Below are positions 18,577 through 28,308 of a stretch of 64,000 bases of DNA, in pieces (the stretch's first letter is position 1; the number at the start of each line of letters is the position of its first letter). The notes below the pieces were generated by a model. That model had not been told where the DNA came from and did not search any database. It saw nothing but the letters and a program-made list of their open reading frames with translations. The DNA lies in the NCBI RefSeq assembly GCF_014699135.1, contig NZ_JACOFT010000002.1, positions 620,001 to 684,000 of the forward strand. Direction: 5' to 3'. Origin of the DNA: Cognatundibacterium aquatile (GTDB lineage Bacteria > Pseudomonadota > Gammaproteobacteria > Burkholderiales > Burkholderiaceae_D). The position numbers and the translations under genes were made by a program.

Positions 18577-18808
18577 GCGCAATCCTGCATAGATATGCAC
18601 AAGTTTCCGAGTGAGAAATGCTACTTCAAATTAAAGGGACGGATGATGCCAACGCTCGACAGGATATTTTGTCGCACTGACTCAGCTTAGAGTGACACCC
18701 TGCCCCAGAGAATACTCTGCTCAGACAAAAGATAACGCTGCCAGCAACACTAAAGAACCGACATACCGATAAACAATGTTGCTCATATATATACCAGCAC
18801 ACAATCAA

Positions 18809-18890
18809 GGGAGTATGTAGGAAATATAGCTCCTTGCCGTTAATAACAAACGACCTTCTAGCTATATAGCTCCATACTCCCCCCGAGTAT
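18809..18890 (-). repeat. Dispersed intergenic repeat, copy B
   Basis: Head ATACT-CGGGGGG-AGTAT (read on the minus strand, 18874-18890) and half site at 18809-18816 (GGGAGTAT on plus). The body differs from the other copies and contains two copies of ATATAGCTCC. It lies 40 bases downstream of the ubiD stop. Confidence 0.75.
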
Positions 18891-18930
18891 GTGAACGGTG
18901 CAGAGGATGAACCTGCAAACTAAATATACG

Positions 18931-20418
18931 TCAGAGCCCGAGCTGTTGCCAGATCTGATCGACCCTGGCTTTAACTTCGGGAGCCATCGTGATTGTCGTT
19001 CCCCATTCGCGATCAGTTTCACCTGGCCATTTATTGGTCGCATCTATCCCCATCTTCCCGCCAAGCCCACTGACTGGCGAGGCGAAATCCAGATAATCGA
19101 TAGGTGTGTTATCGACCAGCGTGGTATCCCGCACCGGATCGACGCGGGTGGTGATGGCCCAGATCACCTCTTTCCAATCACGAATATTCACGTCCTCATC
19201 CACCACCACGATGAACTTGGTATACATAAACTGACGCAGAAAGCTCCAGACGCCGAACATGACACGCTTGGCATGGCCTGCATACGATTTTTTCATTTGC
19301 ACTACCGCCATACGGTAGCTGCAACCTTCCGGCGGCAGATAAAAATCAGTGATCTCGCTGAACTGCTTTTGCAGCAACGGGATAAACACTTCATTCAACG
19401 CAACGCCAAGTATCGCCGGCTCATCCGGTGGTTTGCCGGTATAAGTCGAGTGATATATAGGATCGCGTCGCATGGTGATTCTGTCTATCGTAAATACCGG
19501 AAACCAATCCTGTTCATTGTAATAGCCGGTATGGTCGCCATACGGCCCTTCGAGAGCATGTTCATACCCCGATGAATGGTTCTCATCAGGATAGATATGC
19601 CCTTCCAGCACAATTTCTGCCGATGCCGGCACGCGCAATTCACTGCCTATCGCTTTCACCAGCTCAGTGCGGCTGCCACGCAGCAAACCGGCAAACTGAT
19701 ATTCCGACAGACTATCCGGCACGGGCGTCACCGCACCTAAAATTGTCGCCGGATCAGCCCCCAGCGCCACGGCAATAGGATATGGTTTTCCTTTATTGAC
19801 GATGCAATGCTCACGAAAATCCAGCGCACCGCCACGATGAGCGAGCCAGCGCATAATCACCTTATTCCGCCCCAGCACCTGCTGGCGATAGATACCCAGA
19901 TTCTGGCGCTTCTTATTCGGTCCTTTGGTAATCACCAATCCCCATGTAATCAGCGGCGCGACATCGCCCGGCCAACAGTGCTGTATCGGCAGGCGGGAAA
20001 GATCAACATCATTTCCCTCCCATACGATCTCCTGACATTTAGCACCGCGAACTTCTTTCGGTGCCATATCCCACACTGCTTTCACCAGAGACCCCATACC
20101 CATCAGATCTTTGAGACCTTTTGGCGGCTCCGGTTCTTTGAGAGCCGATAACACATGGCCGATCTGGCGCAACTCACTGACGTCGTCAGCCCCCATACCG
20201 AGTGCAACGCGGCGTGGAGTACCGAATAAATTTGCTAACACAGGGATGCGATGGCCGGTTGGTTTATTGAATAAAAGCGCAGGGCCTTCAGCACGCAAGG
20301 TGCGGTCACAGACTTCAGTCATCTCCAGATGAGGTGAAACTTCGATATCGATCTGCTTTAACTCGTCGATTCGTTGCAGTTGAGAAATAAAATCTCTCAA
20401 ATCAGAATATTTAATCAT
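18931..20418 (-). CDS. ubiD: 4-hydroxy-3-polyprenylbenzoate decarboxylase UbiD
   Basis: UbiD decarboxylates the polyprenylated 4-hydroxybenzoate in ubiquinone synthesis using prenylated FMN made by UbiX. The 495-residue protein begins [14 protein letters not shown] and carries [13 protein letters not shown] and the active-site region [22 protein letters not shown] typical of UbiD, with the ExxxE-type metal/cofactor residues. Length matches the family. No ubiX is in the window. Confidence 0.96.
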   Translation of the reverse strand: MIKYSDLRDFISQLQRIDELKQIDIEVSPHLEMTEVCDRTLRAEGPALLFNKPTGHRIPVLANLFGTPRRVALGMGADDVSELRQIGHVLSALKEPEPPKGLKDLMGMGSLVKAVWDMAPKEVRGAKCQEIVWEGNDVDLSRLPIQHCWPGDVAPLITWGLVITKGPNKKRQNLGIYRQQVLGRNKVIMRWLAHRGGALDFREHCIVNKGKPYPIAVALGADPATILGAVTPVPDSLSEYQFAGLLRGSRTELVKAIGSELRVPASAEIVLEGHIYPDENHSSGYEHALEGPYGDHTGYYNEQDWFPVFTIDRITMRRDPIYHSTYTGKPPDEPAILGVALNEVFIPLLQKQFSEITDFYLPPEGCSYRMAVVQMKKSYAGHAKRVMFGVWSFLRQFMYTKFIVVVDEDVNIRDWKEVIWAITTRVDPVRDTTLVDNTPIDYLDFASPVSGLGGKMGIDATNKWPGETDREWGTTITMAPEVKARVDQIWQQLGL

Positions 20419-20548
20419 TTTTCGCTTTTTTACATGTCTGAATCAGATGATCAAGCTTAATTCGCCAAGTGCTTGATTTTATTGATTTTTGCTGCATTGC
20501 GGTAGATTTTATTATACCTATAAGTTATATAAAACAAGTTTGATAGTA

Positions 20549-20577
20549 TTGACTCGATATAAAACCGCCCCTACAAT
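20549..20577 (+). promoter_or_regulatory. Sigma-70 promoter of the lytic transglycosylase transcript
   Basis: TTGACT (20549-20554), a 17-base spacer, then TACAAT (20572-20577). A start near 20584 gives a leader of about 318 bases before the ATG at 20902. Confidence 0.75.
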
Positions 20578-20583
20578 TCGCCC

Positions 20584-20901
20584 AACTTGATGCAGAAGTC
20601 AAAACTTCCGCCACTTTCGATACAAGGAAAGTTTCGCCAATATCGGTAACATCATTCACGGGGATCGGGCCCCACACAACATTGTAAGGATTGTTTTCAA
20701 AAGGCGTCTGCCTTCCCCCGAAAATAGTTGTTTATCACTGGACACTCCAGTACCAAGTCTGACGGACTTAATTTGATAAACAGCTCCGGCGTCTTCCGAT
20801 CGCGACTTGCGACGAGGACGATGTTTCTGATTCGCGAAAGTATAAATTTGCAAACGGCTTGTCGTTCGGCTTTTTTGCGACGCGTATATTCAGGAGGTAA
20901 T
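20584..20901 (+). other. Long hairpin-rich 5' leader of the transglycosylase gene
   Basis: Several short perfect hairpins lie in series: GAAGT/ACTTC (20595-20608), ACTTTC/GAAAGT (20613-20632) and AAGGC/GCCTT (20701-20714). A three-way junction follows, in which GTTTATCA (20730-20737) pairs with TGATAAAC (20774-20781) around the hairpins ACTGGA/TCCAGT (20737-20751) and AAGTC/GACTT (20755-20769). I recognise no known riboswitch or RNA family. The reading frame continues upstream of 20902, but the strong AGGAGGT at 20892-20898 marks the gene start. Confidence 0.5.
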
Positions 20902-21840
20902 ATGTTTCAACGTTTTATTTTAGCTGTACAACAAAGTAGTTTAACTAAACAAGAGAAGCGCGCCGCGCTGCAATCAGTAGCACGTGATACAACCAGCGGT
21001 TTTATCACTTCCATGCGCCACCTGTTCATGGCTTTCGGTATCACCTCCATTGCTATGCTGGCGATGATGTTTATCAAACCTGAACTGGCTGACAAATTTA
21101 AAAATCTGTCCCCCTTCGCTGAGGCAGAAACCACTGTCGAAGCAGAAGTACCACCACCCAGCCTTGCGATGCTGATGCAAGCGCCAGGCAAGGCCAATAC
21201 CAGTGCCAACGTACATGCGGCTGGATACTCTGAAGAAGATGCCAAAATGCTGGGCAATCAACGCCAGCAGGAATGGGTTACCAACTGGTTATCAAAACGT
21301 TATCGTGTCGCCAGTGATGCAACCAACATGCTGGTATCGGCAGCGTATCTGACAGCCAAAGAAATCAAGCTTGACCCTTTACTGATCCTGTCAGTGATGG
21401 CAATTGAATCTGGCCTGAATCCGTTCGCGGAAAGCCCTGTCGGCGCACAAGGCCTGATGCAGGTCATGTCCAAAGTCCATCATGAAAAATTTGAGGATAT
21501 GGGCGGCGTCAAAGCAGCATTGAACCCTGTCGCCAATATCAAAGTCGGCGCTTTGATTCTGAAGGACTATGTGTCACGCACTGGCTCTGTTGAAGCTGGC
21601 CTGAAGATGTACGTTGGCGCAGGGGCTTTTGACTCTGATTCCGGCTACGGCTCAAGGGTTCTGACCGAATATAAACGCCTGAAAGACGTTTCTGCCGGTA
21701 AAAAAGTACCGACAACATTTGCCGCACCAGCGACCGCAACACCGTTACCGCGCCCACTGGAAGCGGCACCGGCGATAAAATCCGAACCAACGGAAGCAAA
21801 AGCAAAAACAACGCATACCGAACAGGTTGCTGCGCTGTAA
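20902..21840 (+). CDS. Membrane-anchored lytic transglycosylase (SLT domain)
   Basis: A 312-residue protein with one N-terminal membrane helix (residues about 40-58), a linker, and a C-terminal SLT/lysozyme-like domain. The catalytic Glu is residue 169 in the segment LILSVMAIESGLNPFAES, followed by GAQGLMQVM, the classic transglycosylase motifs. The C-terminal tail is rich in Pro, Ala and Lys. It should cleave peptidoglycan from the periplasmic face of the inner membrane. The start is fixed by AGGAGGT 4 bases upstream. The gene is alone, with its own promoter and terminator. Confidence 0.9.
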   Translation: MFQRFILAVQQSSLTKQEKRAALQSVARDTTSGFITSMRHLFMAFGITSIAMLAMMFIKPELADKFKNLSPFAEAETTVEAEVPPPSLAMLMQAPGKANTSANVHAAGYSEEDAKMLGNQRQQEWVTNWLSKRYRVASDATNMLVSAAYLTAKEIKLDPLLILSVMAIESGLNPFAESPVGAQGLMQVMSKVHHEKFEDMGGVKAALNPVANIKVGALILKDYVSRTGSVEAGLKMYVGAGAFDSDSGYGSRVLTEYKRLKDVSAGKKVPTTFAAPATATPLPRPLEAAPAIKSEPTEAKAKTTHTEQVAAL

Positions 21841-21852
21841 GCTGTTCTGCTA

Positions 21853-21892
21853 AAAAAAAAGCAGCCTGACGTTACATCAGGCTGTTTTTTTT
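21853..21892. terminator. Bidirectional terminator
   Basis: Stem CAGCCTGA (21862-21869) with TCAGGCTG (21877-21884), flanked by A9 on the left and T8 on the right. It can stop both the transglycosylase transcript (+) and the converging aminotransferase transcript (-). Confidence 0.9.
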
Positions 21893-23069
21893 ATTTGTAT
21901 GCGAGTCTTGATTGCAAAAACTGGCTGAGCCGCGCCACGGCTTCTTGCAGATTCTCAAATGAATTCGCATACGAAAGACGCACATAGGTATTGGCTGTCG
22001 CCGGACCAAAGTCAAGACCAGGAACTATCACGACTCCTGCTTGCGTCAGGACTTCCTTTGCAAAAGCATCGGCATCGTCGGTAAAACGCGAACAATCGGC
22101 ATAGACATAAAACGCGCCGTCAGGCATCACAGGAATCCCAAAACCCAATGCCCGCAAAGCAGGTACGATGTAATCACGACGGCGCTTAAACTCTGCTTTA
22201 CGGTTTTCGTAAATCGCCATTGTTTCAGGCGTAAAACAGGCAAGTGCTGCATGCTGGGCGACAGACGACGCGCAGATGAACAGATTTTGCGCCAGTTTTT
22301 CAATTTGCGGCACGATGCGTTCCGGCACGACAATCCAGCCCAGACGCCAGCCCGTCATGTTGAAATACTTGCTGAAGCTGTTAATCACAACCACATCGTC
22401 ATCCAGTGACAACGCAGAAAATGGCGCTGCATCATAGGATAAGCCCTGATATATCTCATCAACAATCGTAAAGCCACCGCGCTGCTTTACGCTGGCAATG
22501 ATCGCCTTCAACTCGGAGGTGCTGATCGAGGTGCCCGTTGGATTGGATGGCGATGCCAATAATACGCCGCTGGTGTTGTCACCCCAGTTCTGACGCACCA
22601 TCTGATCGGAAAGCTGAAAACGATCCTCGGCGCCGCTTGCCACCAGTTTCGCCTGACCATTAAACGCCGCAACAAAATGGCGATTACATGGATAACAAGG
22701 ATCTGGCATCAAGACTTCTTTGCCTGGCTCAACCAAAGCCGCACATGCCAACAACAGCGCAGCCGAGGCGCCGGCAGTCACAATAATGCGTGAAGCCGGA
22801 ATCGTCAGACCGTATTGCTGCAAGTAATACGTCGCAATGGCTTCGCGCAAAGCAGGCAGGCCGAGAGCGGACGTATATTGCAAACGTCCATCTGCCATCG
22901 CTTTAGCTGCAGCATCAATTACCGTCTGCGGCGCAGTGAAATCCGGCTCGCCTATCCCCATATGAATCAGATGACGCCCCTGCTCTTCCAGCGTCGAAGC
23001 CATCTTCATCAACTCCATGACATGAAACGGGGCAATATGATCGAGACGGGAGGCGAGATTATTATGCAT
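21891..23069 (-). CDS. Class I/II PLP-dependent aminotransferase
   Basis: A fold-type I aminotransferase of 392 residues, AspC/alanine-type. Visible features are GIGEPDF near the N-terminus, YTSALGLPALREAIA, the SPSNPTGT phosphate/substrate loop, VDEIYQGL with the PLP-ring Asp, and SFSKYFNMTGWRLGW with the PLP lysine. The C-terminal Arg that binds the alpha-carboxylate lies in the TYVRLSYANS segment. Amino donor specificity cannot be read from sequence alone. It lies downstream of nusB, separated by a terminator. Confidence 0.9.
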   Translation of the reverse strand: MHNNLASRLDHIAPFHVMELMKMASTLEEQGRHLIHMGIGEPDFTAPQTVIDAAAKAMADGRLQYTSALGLPALREAIATYYLQQYGLTIPASRIIVTAGASAALLLACAALVEPGKEVLMPDPCYPCNRHFVAAFNGQAKLVASGAEDRFQLSDQMVRQNWGDNTSGVLLASPSNPTGTSISTSELKAIIASVKQRGGFTIVDEIYQGLSYDAAPFSALSLDDDVVVINSFSKYFNMTGWRLGWIVVPERIVPQIEKLAQNLFICASSVAQHAALACFTPETMAIYENRKAEFKRRRDYIVPALRALGFGIPVMPDGAFYVYADCSRFTDDADAFAKEVLTQAGVVIVPGLDFGPATANTYVRLSYANSFENLQEAVARLSQFLQSRLAYK

Positions 23070-23082
23070 ACAAATGAAACCC

Positions 23083-23124
23083 TGAAAAAAAACCGCCTGT
23101 TTTCTTTTGTAGAAAAGAGGCGGT
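23083..23124 (-). terminator. Rho-independent terminator of the rib-nusB operon
   Basis: On the minus strand ACCGCCT (pairs 23118-23124 with 23092-23098) is extended by TTTTCT/AGAAAA and is followed by a run of T. It ends the ribBA-ribH-nusB transcript. Confidence 0.85.
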
Positions 23125-23152
23125 GTGATCTGTGTTACAGGAATACAAAGAA

Positions 23153-23614
23153 TTACTTCGCAGCAACCTCGTTCGGACGCAATTTAGCGGCCAGCTTATC
23201 CAAAACACCATTGACGTATTTATGACCATCGAGGCCACCAAAAGATTTGGTCAACTCTACCGCTTCATTAATCACGACACGGTAAGGAATTTCTACGTGA
23301 TTTTTTAGCTCATACGCACCGATCAATAAAACTGCATGTTCTATCGGTGACAATTCAGCAATCGTACGATCGATCAACGGTGCAAAATCTTCGCGCAAGG
23401 CGATGGAATTATTGATCGCGCCATGCAACAAGGCATCAAAATGCTCACGATCCGCTTTATCAAAGCCATGTGCCTGACGAATATGCGCATCAATCACGCC
23501 GGAATCTTCATTATTCAACAGCCATTGATACAGGCCTTGCAACGCAAACTCGCGCGCGCGGTGACGTGGTGAACGGCTTTTACTTGGATTGGCGTGTATG
23601 GAATTATTATTCAT
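23153..23614 (-). CDS. nusB: Transcription antitermination factor NusB
   Basis: NusB binds boxA RNA with S10 to support rRNA antitermination. The 153-residue protein has the N-terminal [20 protein letters not shown] segment and the C-terminal [20 protein letters not shown] and [11 protein letters not shown] motifs. It lies downstream of ribH, as in many proteobacteria. Confidence 0.97.
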   Translation of the reverse strand: MNNNSIHANPSKSRSPRHRAREFALQGLYQWLLNNEDSGVIDAHIRQAHGFDKADREHFDALLHGAINNSIALREDFAPLIDRTIAELSPIEHAVLLIGAYELKNHVEIPYRVVINEAVELTKSFGGLDGHKYVNGVLDKLAAKLRPNEVAAK

Positions 23615-23715
23615 ATTTTCTCTTGCTGAATTCTTGCTTGATCTTACTTGTTCTTCAACTGCGGTGTCAGCGCCGAACCTGCATCAATACAGATGCAAGC
23701 CGGCCTGAACACAAC

Positions 23716-24213
23716 TTAAGCGTCGTAATCGACTTCTTCTGTGGCTTCGGCCAATTCTTCAAGCGCCAGGGTCAGATTCGCCATTTCAACTGCGACCCGT
23801 GCCGCATCTGTACCTTTTTCAAACATGCGCACTTCTGCCTGTTCATCGTTTTCCGTCGTCAGAATCGCATTCGCAATAGGAATGCCAGAATCCAGACCAA
23901 CACGGGTGATACCGGCACCGGATTCATTCGATACCAACTCAAAGTGGTAAGTCTCACCACGGATAACAGCACCTAACGCGATCAACGCATCGAATTGATT
24001 GGTTTCAGCCAGTTTTTGCAATGCCAGTGGCACTTCCAGTGCGCCCGGTACAGTGACATGCAAAATATCCTCGTTCATCACACCAAGACGTGCGAGTTCA
24101 GCAAGACAAGCTGTCAGCAAGCCATTGCCGACGACTTCGTTAAAACGTGCCTGCACGATACCGACACGTACACCCGCGCCGTCCAGATTTGATTCGTAAT
24201 GTCCTACTGTCAT
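23716..24213 (-). CDS. ribH: 6,7-dimethyl-8-ribityllumazine synthase
   Basis: RibH condenses ribityl-amino-uracil with dihydroxybutanone phosphate in riboflavin synthesis. The 165-residue protein carries [10 protein letters not shown], the [15 protein letters not shown] motif and [14 protein letters not shown] with the conserved His. An acidic C-terminal tail ([15 protein letters not shown]) extends beyond the usual end. It lies between ribBA and nusB. Confidence 0.97.
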   Translation of the reverse strand: MTVGHYESNLDGAGVRVGIVQARFNEVVGNGLLTACLAELARLGVMNEDILHVTVPGALEVPLALQKLAETNQFDALIALGAVIRGETYHFELVSNESGAGITRVGLDSGIPIANAILTTENDEQAEVRMFEKGTDAARVAVEMANLTLALEELAEATEEVDYDA

Positions 24214-24297
24214 AATATTCTCTCTCGCGCTGACGCGCCTGAATGGGATGGGTTAACAAAAACTAGAAACCAGAAACAACTGAGCACGACGACAATA

Positions 24298-25419
24298 TTA
24301 TTGCGCTGCTTCCGGCTTATCCATGTAACCGACTACTTCCAGATTAAACCCTGTCATTGAAGGCATTTTACGCGGACTGGCCAACAGCTTCATCTTACGT
24401 ACACCAACATCTTTCAAAATTTGTGCGCCGATACCATAGTTACGCAAATCCATGCGGGCAGCGCGACCAGTCGCAGGGCGGCTGTCTGGCGTTTGCAGCG
24501 CTTTAAACTGATCAAACATTTGCTCGGCAGTTTCTTCGCAATTTAACAACACGATGACGCCGGAATCCGCCGCTTGCACCGTCTGCATCGCCGCTGCGAT
24601 ATTCCATGAATGCGTGGTCGCCTTACTTTCCAGCAGATCCAGAATCGACACCGGCTGATGAACACGCACCAGCGTTTCTTTTTCTGCCGAAATATCACCG
24701 TGGATCAAAGCCAGATGCGCTGATCCGCTTGGTTTGTCGCGATACACCACCGCCTGAAAACTGCCATGCACTGTATCCATCTTACGTTCGGCAACGCGAT
24801 CAACGATGCTTTCAGTCTGACTGCGGTAATGAATCAGATCAGCAATCGTACCGATTTTCAGTTGATGCTCTTTAGCGAATTCGATCAGATCCGGCAAACG
24901 TGCCATCGTGCCGTCGTCCTTCATGATCTCGCAAATAACAGAAGCCGGTGTCAGCCCCGCCATTTCAGTCAGATCGCAACCCGCTTCCGTATGGCCGGCA
25001 CGCATCAGCACGCCGCCCTTTTGCGCTTTCAACGGGAACACGTGACCTGGCTGCACGATGTCATGCGCAGTCGATTTCTTGTCCACCGCCACTTGCACAG
25101 TACGGGCGCGGTCTGCGGCGGAAATACCCGTAGTCACACCTTCTGCAGCTTCAATCGATACCGTGAAATTAGTGCCGAACGATGTGCCGTTACGGCTCGT
25201 CATCATCGCCAGATTCAGCTCATCGCAACGTTCTTCTGTCAATGTCAGGCAGATCAGGCCACGGCCATATTTCGCCATGAAATTAATCGCTTCCGGCGTG
25301 ACGAATTCCGCTGCCATCACCAGATCACCTTCATTTTCACGGTCTTCTTCATCAACCAGAATCACCATGCGTCCAGCACGCAATTCTGCGACGATTTCTA
25401 ATGTATTTGACATGCTCAT
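24298..25419 (-). CDS. ribBA: 3,4-dihydroxy-2-butanone-4-phosphate synthase with degenerate GTP cyclohydrolase II-like domain
   Basis: The N-terminal 200 residues form RibB, with [25 protein letters not shown] and the acidic metal-binding residues that make DHBP from ribulose 5-phosphate. The C-terminal half aligns with RibA ([13 protein letters not shown]...[19 protein letters not shown]). It lacks the zinc-binding Cys cluster (GSLRCDCGxQL in active enzymes), reading [20 protein letters not shown] instead, so it probably cannot open GTP. A separate RibA is expected elsewhere. No FMN riboswitch consensus is visible upstream. The ATG at 25419 has AGGA upstream. Confidence 0.94.
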   Translation of the reverse strand: MSMSNTLEIVAELRAGRMVILVDEEDRENEGDLVMAAEFVTPEAINFMAKYGRGLICLTLTEERCDELNLAMMTSRNGTSFGTNFTVSIEAAEGVTTGISAADRARTVQVAVDKKSTAHDIVQPGHVFPLKAQKGGVLMRAGHTEAGCDLTEMAGLTPASVICEIMKDDGTMARLPDLIEFAKEHQLKIGTIADLIHYRSQTESIVDRVAERKMDTVHGSFQAVVYRDKPSGSAHLALIHGDISAEKETLVRVHQPVSILDLLESKATTHSWNIAAAMQTVQAADSGVIVLLNCEETAEQMFDQFKALQTPDSRPATGRAARMDLRNYGIGAQILKDVGVRKMKLLASPRKMPSMTGFNLEVVGYMDKPEAAQ

Positions 25420-25551
25420 AGGGGAATATCCTGTAGTGGGCTCAGCACCGGCGCTTGAGGCGGCGCTCCACTGACTGCATTTGAATGAAGTCGCTATTTT
25501 AAAGGATTTCCAGAAACACTTCCCGTGCTTTCTGCGGATTCCGCCGTCTTT

Positions 25552-26445
25552 TTAGCTGATTTGAATCATGCCTCGGCCGATTTCGACAACTTTGCCGCCA
25601 ACCCTGATCGTTTTATCAAGCGCCACGTCCAGATACAACTGGCTAGGGCGTCGCATTTGCACGCCCTGCTCCACCACGAGGCTGGCGGGTAGATCACGTC
25701 CTGACGTCAGCCACCAGCCGCCCAGATTGGCGCAGGCAGAGCCGGTCGCCGGGTCTTCACCAACGCCACCTTCAGGGCGGACAAAGAAATAACGCGCAGT
25801 CACCGGCTGGCGGCTTGCCGCATCCGCATCGGCAGTAGCGCCAAACGCAAAGAGATACGCAGTGCGCCGCCCCAGACTGCTTACAGGCCAGGTATCCAGC
25901 AAAGCGGCATCCGGTCGCGCGCGACGCACTGCATCCGGTGTTTTCAGAGCAACTAATAATTGATCAGACCCGGTACTCACCCACAGCGGCGCTGACAATA
26001 AGTCGTCTTCGCGTAAGCCCAGCAAGCGGGCAATCTCTGCCGGACTCACCTCACACTCGCGCGTCTGCACCGCCTGCGGTGCGGCAAACGTCCAGACCTG
26101 ATCGCGCAGGTTCAGCGGCACTATTCCCGCTTTACATTCCAGCGTCAGCGCATCTCCAGCTGCATCTCCCACATGACAAAGCGCAGACACAACATGCGCA
26201 GTACCAATGCTGGGATGACCTGCAAACGCCATTTCTGTGCCCGGCGTAAAAATACGCATGCGGGCTGTTGCTGTGTCGGACGGCAGAATAAATGTTGTTT
26301 CTGATAAATTGAACTGCAAAGCCAGCGCCTGCATTTCAGCATCCGACAAGCCTTCGGCATGTTCAAACACACACAAAGGATTACCGCCAAAGTCAGACTC
26401 AGCAAACACATTCAGGATTCGGTATGGGTAGCTACGCATCATCAT
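25552..26445 (-). CDS. PhzF family isomerase/epimerase
   Basis: A 297-residue protein of the PhzF/YddE fold (two diaminopimelate-epimerase-like halves). It has the family motifs VFAESDFGGNPLCVFE, ARMRIFTPGTEMAFAGHPSIGTA and GEDPATGSACANLGGWW. A Glu in NLSETTFIL corresponds to the conserved catalytic Glu of PhzF. There are three consecutive ATG codons; AAGGTG is best spaced for the third (26439), so the first two may not be used. No phenazine genes are nearby, so the substrate is unknown. Confidence 0.88.
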   Translation of the reverse strand: MMMRSYPYRILNVFAESDFGGNPLCVFEHAEGLSDAEMQALALQFNLSETTFILPSDTATARMRIFTPGTEMAFAGHPSIGTAHVVSALCHVGDAAGDALTLECKAGIVPLNLRDQVWTFAAPQAVQTRECEVSPAEIARLLGLREDDLLSAPLWVSTGSDQLLVALKTPDAVRRARPDAALLDTWPVSSLGRRTAYLFAFGATADADAASRQPVTARYFFVRPEGGVGEDPATGSACANLGGWWLTSGRDLPASLVVEQGVQMRRPSQLYLDVALDKTIRVGGKVVEIGRGMIQIS

Positions 26446-26955
26446 TCACCTTTAGGACTGGCGCAAAACCGCCCCAGCGGTGTTATGGCTCCTAGCCGTA
26501 CTATTCGTACTGTCTTCGTCGCCATGCCTTGCCGGTGCAACTTTGCGTCAGTCCTGACCTTATTACATACGACTATGGTTGGTTGGAGTGGTCTCGCATC
26601 TGACTGGTGCAAAGCATTTTGCACTCGTCACAGAAAACCTCAAAAAACAAGAAAAGAAGGGAGTATGTGCAATTTTCGCCTTATTGTCAGCATAAAATAA
26701 GGCGCTTAAAAAATACTCCCGGGAGTATGTTTTTGAGCAAACACCCGTACCCACCGCATACGAGCTCACGCTTCCTGAGAATTCAATATGCAATATTAAA
26801 TAACCGCATATCTTTATTGATGAGTCAGATTTTTTTCATGTCGAACTGATTTTATCGGCACGAAAAAATCGACAGGTAAGGAGCAATTCTCAACCTCACG
26901 AAGTCGGCTGCAAATCGTCGTAATGCTTCGCGCATGATGCAACCAAGTGAATTGC
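26446..26955. other. 510-base gene-free region
   Basis: Holds repeat copy C (26659-26728) and a short hairpin GTGCAAA/TTTGCAC (about 26608-26625). I see no supported gene: the frames here lack ribosome sites and family features. Confidence 0.5.
26659..26728 (-). repeat. Dispersed intergenic repeat, copy C
   Basis: Perfect 16-base palindrome head ATACTCCCGGGAGTAT (26713-26728) and half site GGGAGTAT at 26659-26666. The body contains a 9-bp hairpin CGCCTTATT/AATAAGGCG (26677-26685 with 26696-26704) around the shared GTCAGCATAA word. Confidence 0.85.
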
Positions 26956-28308
26956 TTAGCGCGGAAGATCTGCGAGTCTCGGTTTAATAACGATGCGATA
27001 TTGCTTGTCTGGGGTTGTGTATTCAAATGAGGGGGTTTGTGCAATAGCAGCAGACATATCTAGTTGCTGAATGAGAATCCAACCCTTGTCTCCGTTTTGA
27101 TAAATAAGCGATTCCACATATGAACGCTGACCTTGAGGTTTTTGCGCTATGCTGACTATCTTTATCTGATTATCTACTTCGACGCTGGCTTTTTGACCAA
27201 ATTCAGACAACAGTACGGGTTGTGCCAGAATTTCACCATTTCTCTTGATGGATATCTCAAAACGCACTCCTTTACCACGAATATCAAGATCAGCTTCATT
27301 CAACTTCAACAAGCTGCAACTAGCAATTGTCAGAGATAAGACAAGCAAACCAAAAACACTGGCTGTTTTTTTGAAGCCTTGCTGCGATTTGACTTCCCTC
27401 ATAAACAAACGAAATACGCGCTGCTTTAACATCGTGTTCCTTTCAAAAAGTTGATTCCCAAAAGCTATTTGATGCGACACCGATAAATTCATTTCCGCGC
27501 ACACTTGCAAGGTCCGCGCATATAAAAATGTATCGCCGCAAGCCTGAACCGCCAAATCATCGCAAGCATGCTCACGCTCCAGATCGGTGCAGCGTGAAAG
27601 ATAAAGCAATGCTGGATTAAAAAAGAACACGATTTTCAACACAATCTGCACATAGTTAATCAGGACGTCGTTGCGTCTGATATGTGCCAATTCATGAAGG
27701 ACAATCATCTCTATTTGCAGCGGACTCAAGCCGAGAAATACACTGCTTGGCAACAGTATGACGGGCTTAAAGTAACCGACAACACATGGAATAGATAATT
27801 TCTGAGACAAGCGAATAGCAACATCTCTACTTACACCGATATTCTTTTTTAATCGTGTCAATGTAATCTGCCATTCGGCGTTGCGTATCTCTGTACTATG
27901 TCGCTTCAACAGCCAGCTATGCATTACTTCAGTGACTAATTTCACCAGAAAAAATAGAATGCCGATGCCCCAGAATAATGCTATCAAAACCAGAAAGCGC
28001 ATTTCAACTGGCTGCTCACTTGCTGACCATGCAGCCATTGTTTCGGTCAAACGACCTGTCGTTGGAGTGATTATGTCTTGTGTAACGCGTGATTTATACA
28101 ACTGAGAAAAAGTGAGTGTGCTCCATGCTCCGCAAATCACCATACTAAGACTATATAGATTACAACGCAGGTTGGAATTATTTAGCGCCGTCAATTGTGA
28201 AATTGCCAGAGCAAATAGAGCAATCAAACTGCACTGCCATATTGAATGAATGACGGTCCATCCCAATGCAAAAACAATGGAAGAAATCGTTTCGGCATCG
28301 ACACTCAT
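26956..28308 (-). CDS. M56 family (BlaR1-like) membrane metallopeptidase sensor
   Basis: A 450-residue protein with four likely membrane helices and the M56 zinc motif HELAH (residues 205-209) in VLHELAHIRRND, plus a downstream LEREHACDDLAV segment giving the third ligand. In BlaR1/MecR1 systems this domain triggers cleavage of the paired BlaI repressor. Here the extracellular C-terminal part (from about residue 330) is not a penicillin-binding domain. It is about 110 residues of beta-rich sequence (RGKGVRFEISIKRNGEI...) that I do not recognise, so the signal is probably not a beta-lactam. It overlaps the blaI-like gene by 4 bases. Confidence 0.85.
   Translation of the reverse strand: MSVDAETISSIVFALGWTVIHSIWQCSLIALFALAISQLTALNNSNLRCNLYSLSMVICGAWSTLTFSQLYKSRVTQDIITPTTGRLTETMAAWSASEQPVEMRFLVLIALFWGIGILFFLVKLVTEVMHSWLLKRHSTEIRNAEWQITLTRLKKNIGVSRDVAIRLSQKLSIPCVVGYFKPVILLPSSVFLGLSPLQIEMIVLHELAHIRRNDVLINYVQIVLKIVFFFNPALLYLSRCTDLEREHACDDLAVQACGDTFLYARTLQVCAEMNLSVSHQIAFGNQLFERNTMLKQRVFRLFMREVKSQQGFKKTASVFGLLVLSLTIASCSLLKLNEADLDIRGKGVRFEISIKRNGEILAQPVLLSEFGQKASVEVDNQIKIVSIAQKPQGQRSYVESLIYQNGDKGWILIQQLDMSAAIAQTPSFEYTTPDKQYRIVIKPRLADLPR

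Noticed and set aside
18339..18602. An 87-codon minus-strand frame with a hydrophobic C-terminus
   Set aside because: Its 5' two thirds coincide with the 4.5S RNA and its promoter, and the start codon lies upstream of the RNA promoter -10. The hydrophobic part comes from T-rich sequence downstream of ffs.
20728..20901. N-terminal extension of the lytic transglycosylase frame
   Set aside because: The AGGAGGT site at 20892-20898 and the membrane-anchor layout support the start at 20902. The upstream part is the structured leader.
25420..25551. FMN riboswitch upstream of ribBA
   Set aside because: The conserved RFN boxes are not present in the 132-base leader.
26442..26950. Small frames in the gap between the PhzF-like and M56 genes
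   Set aside because: They lack ribosome sites, overlap repeat copy C or the M56 gene, and show no protein-like composition.
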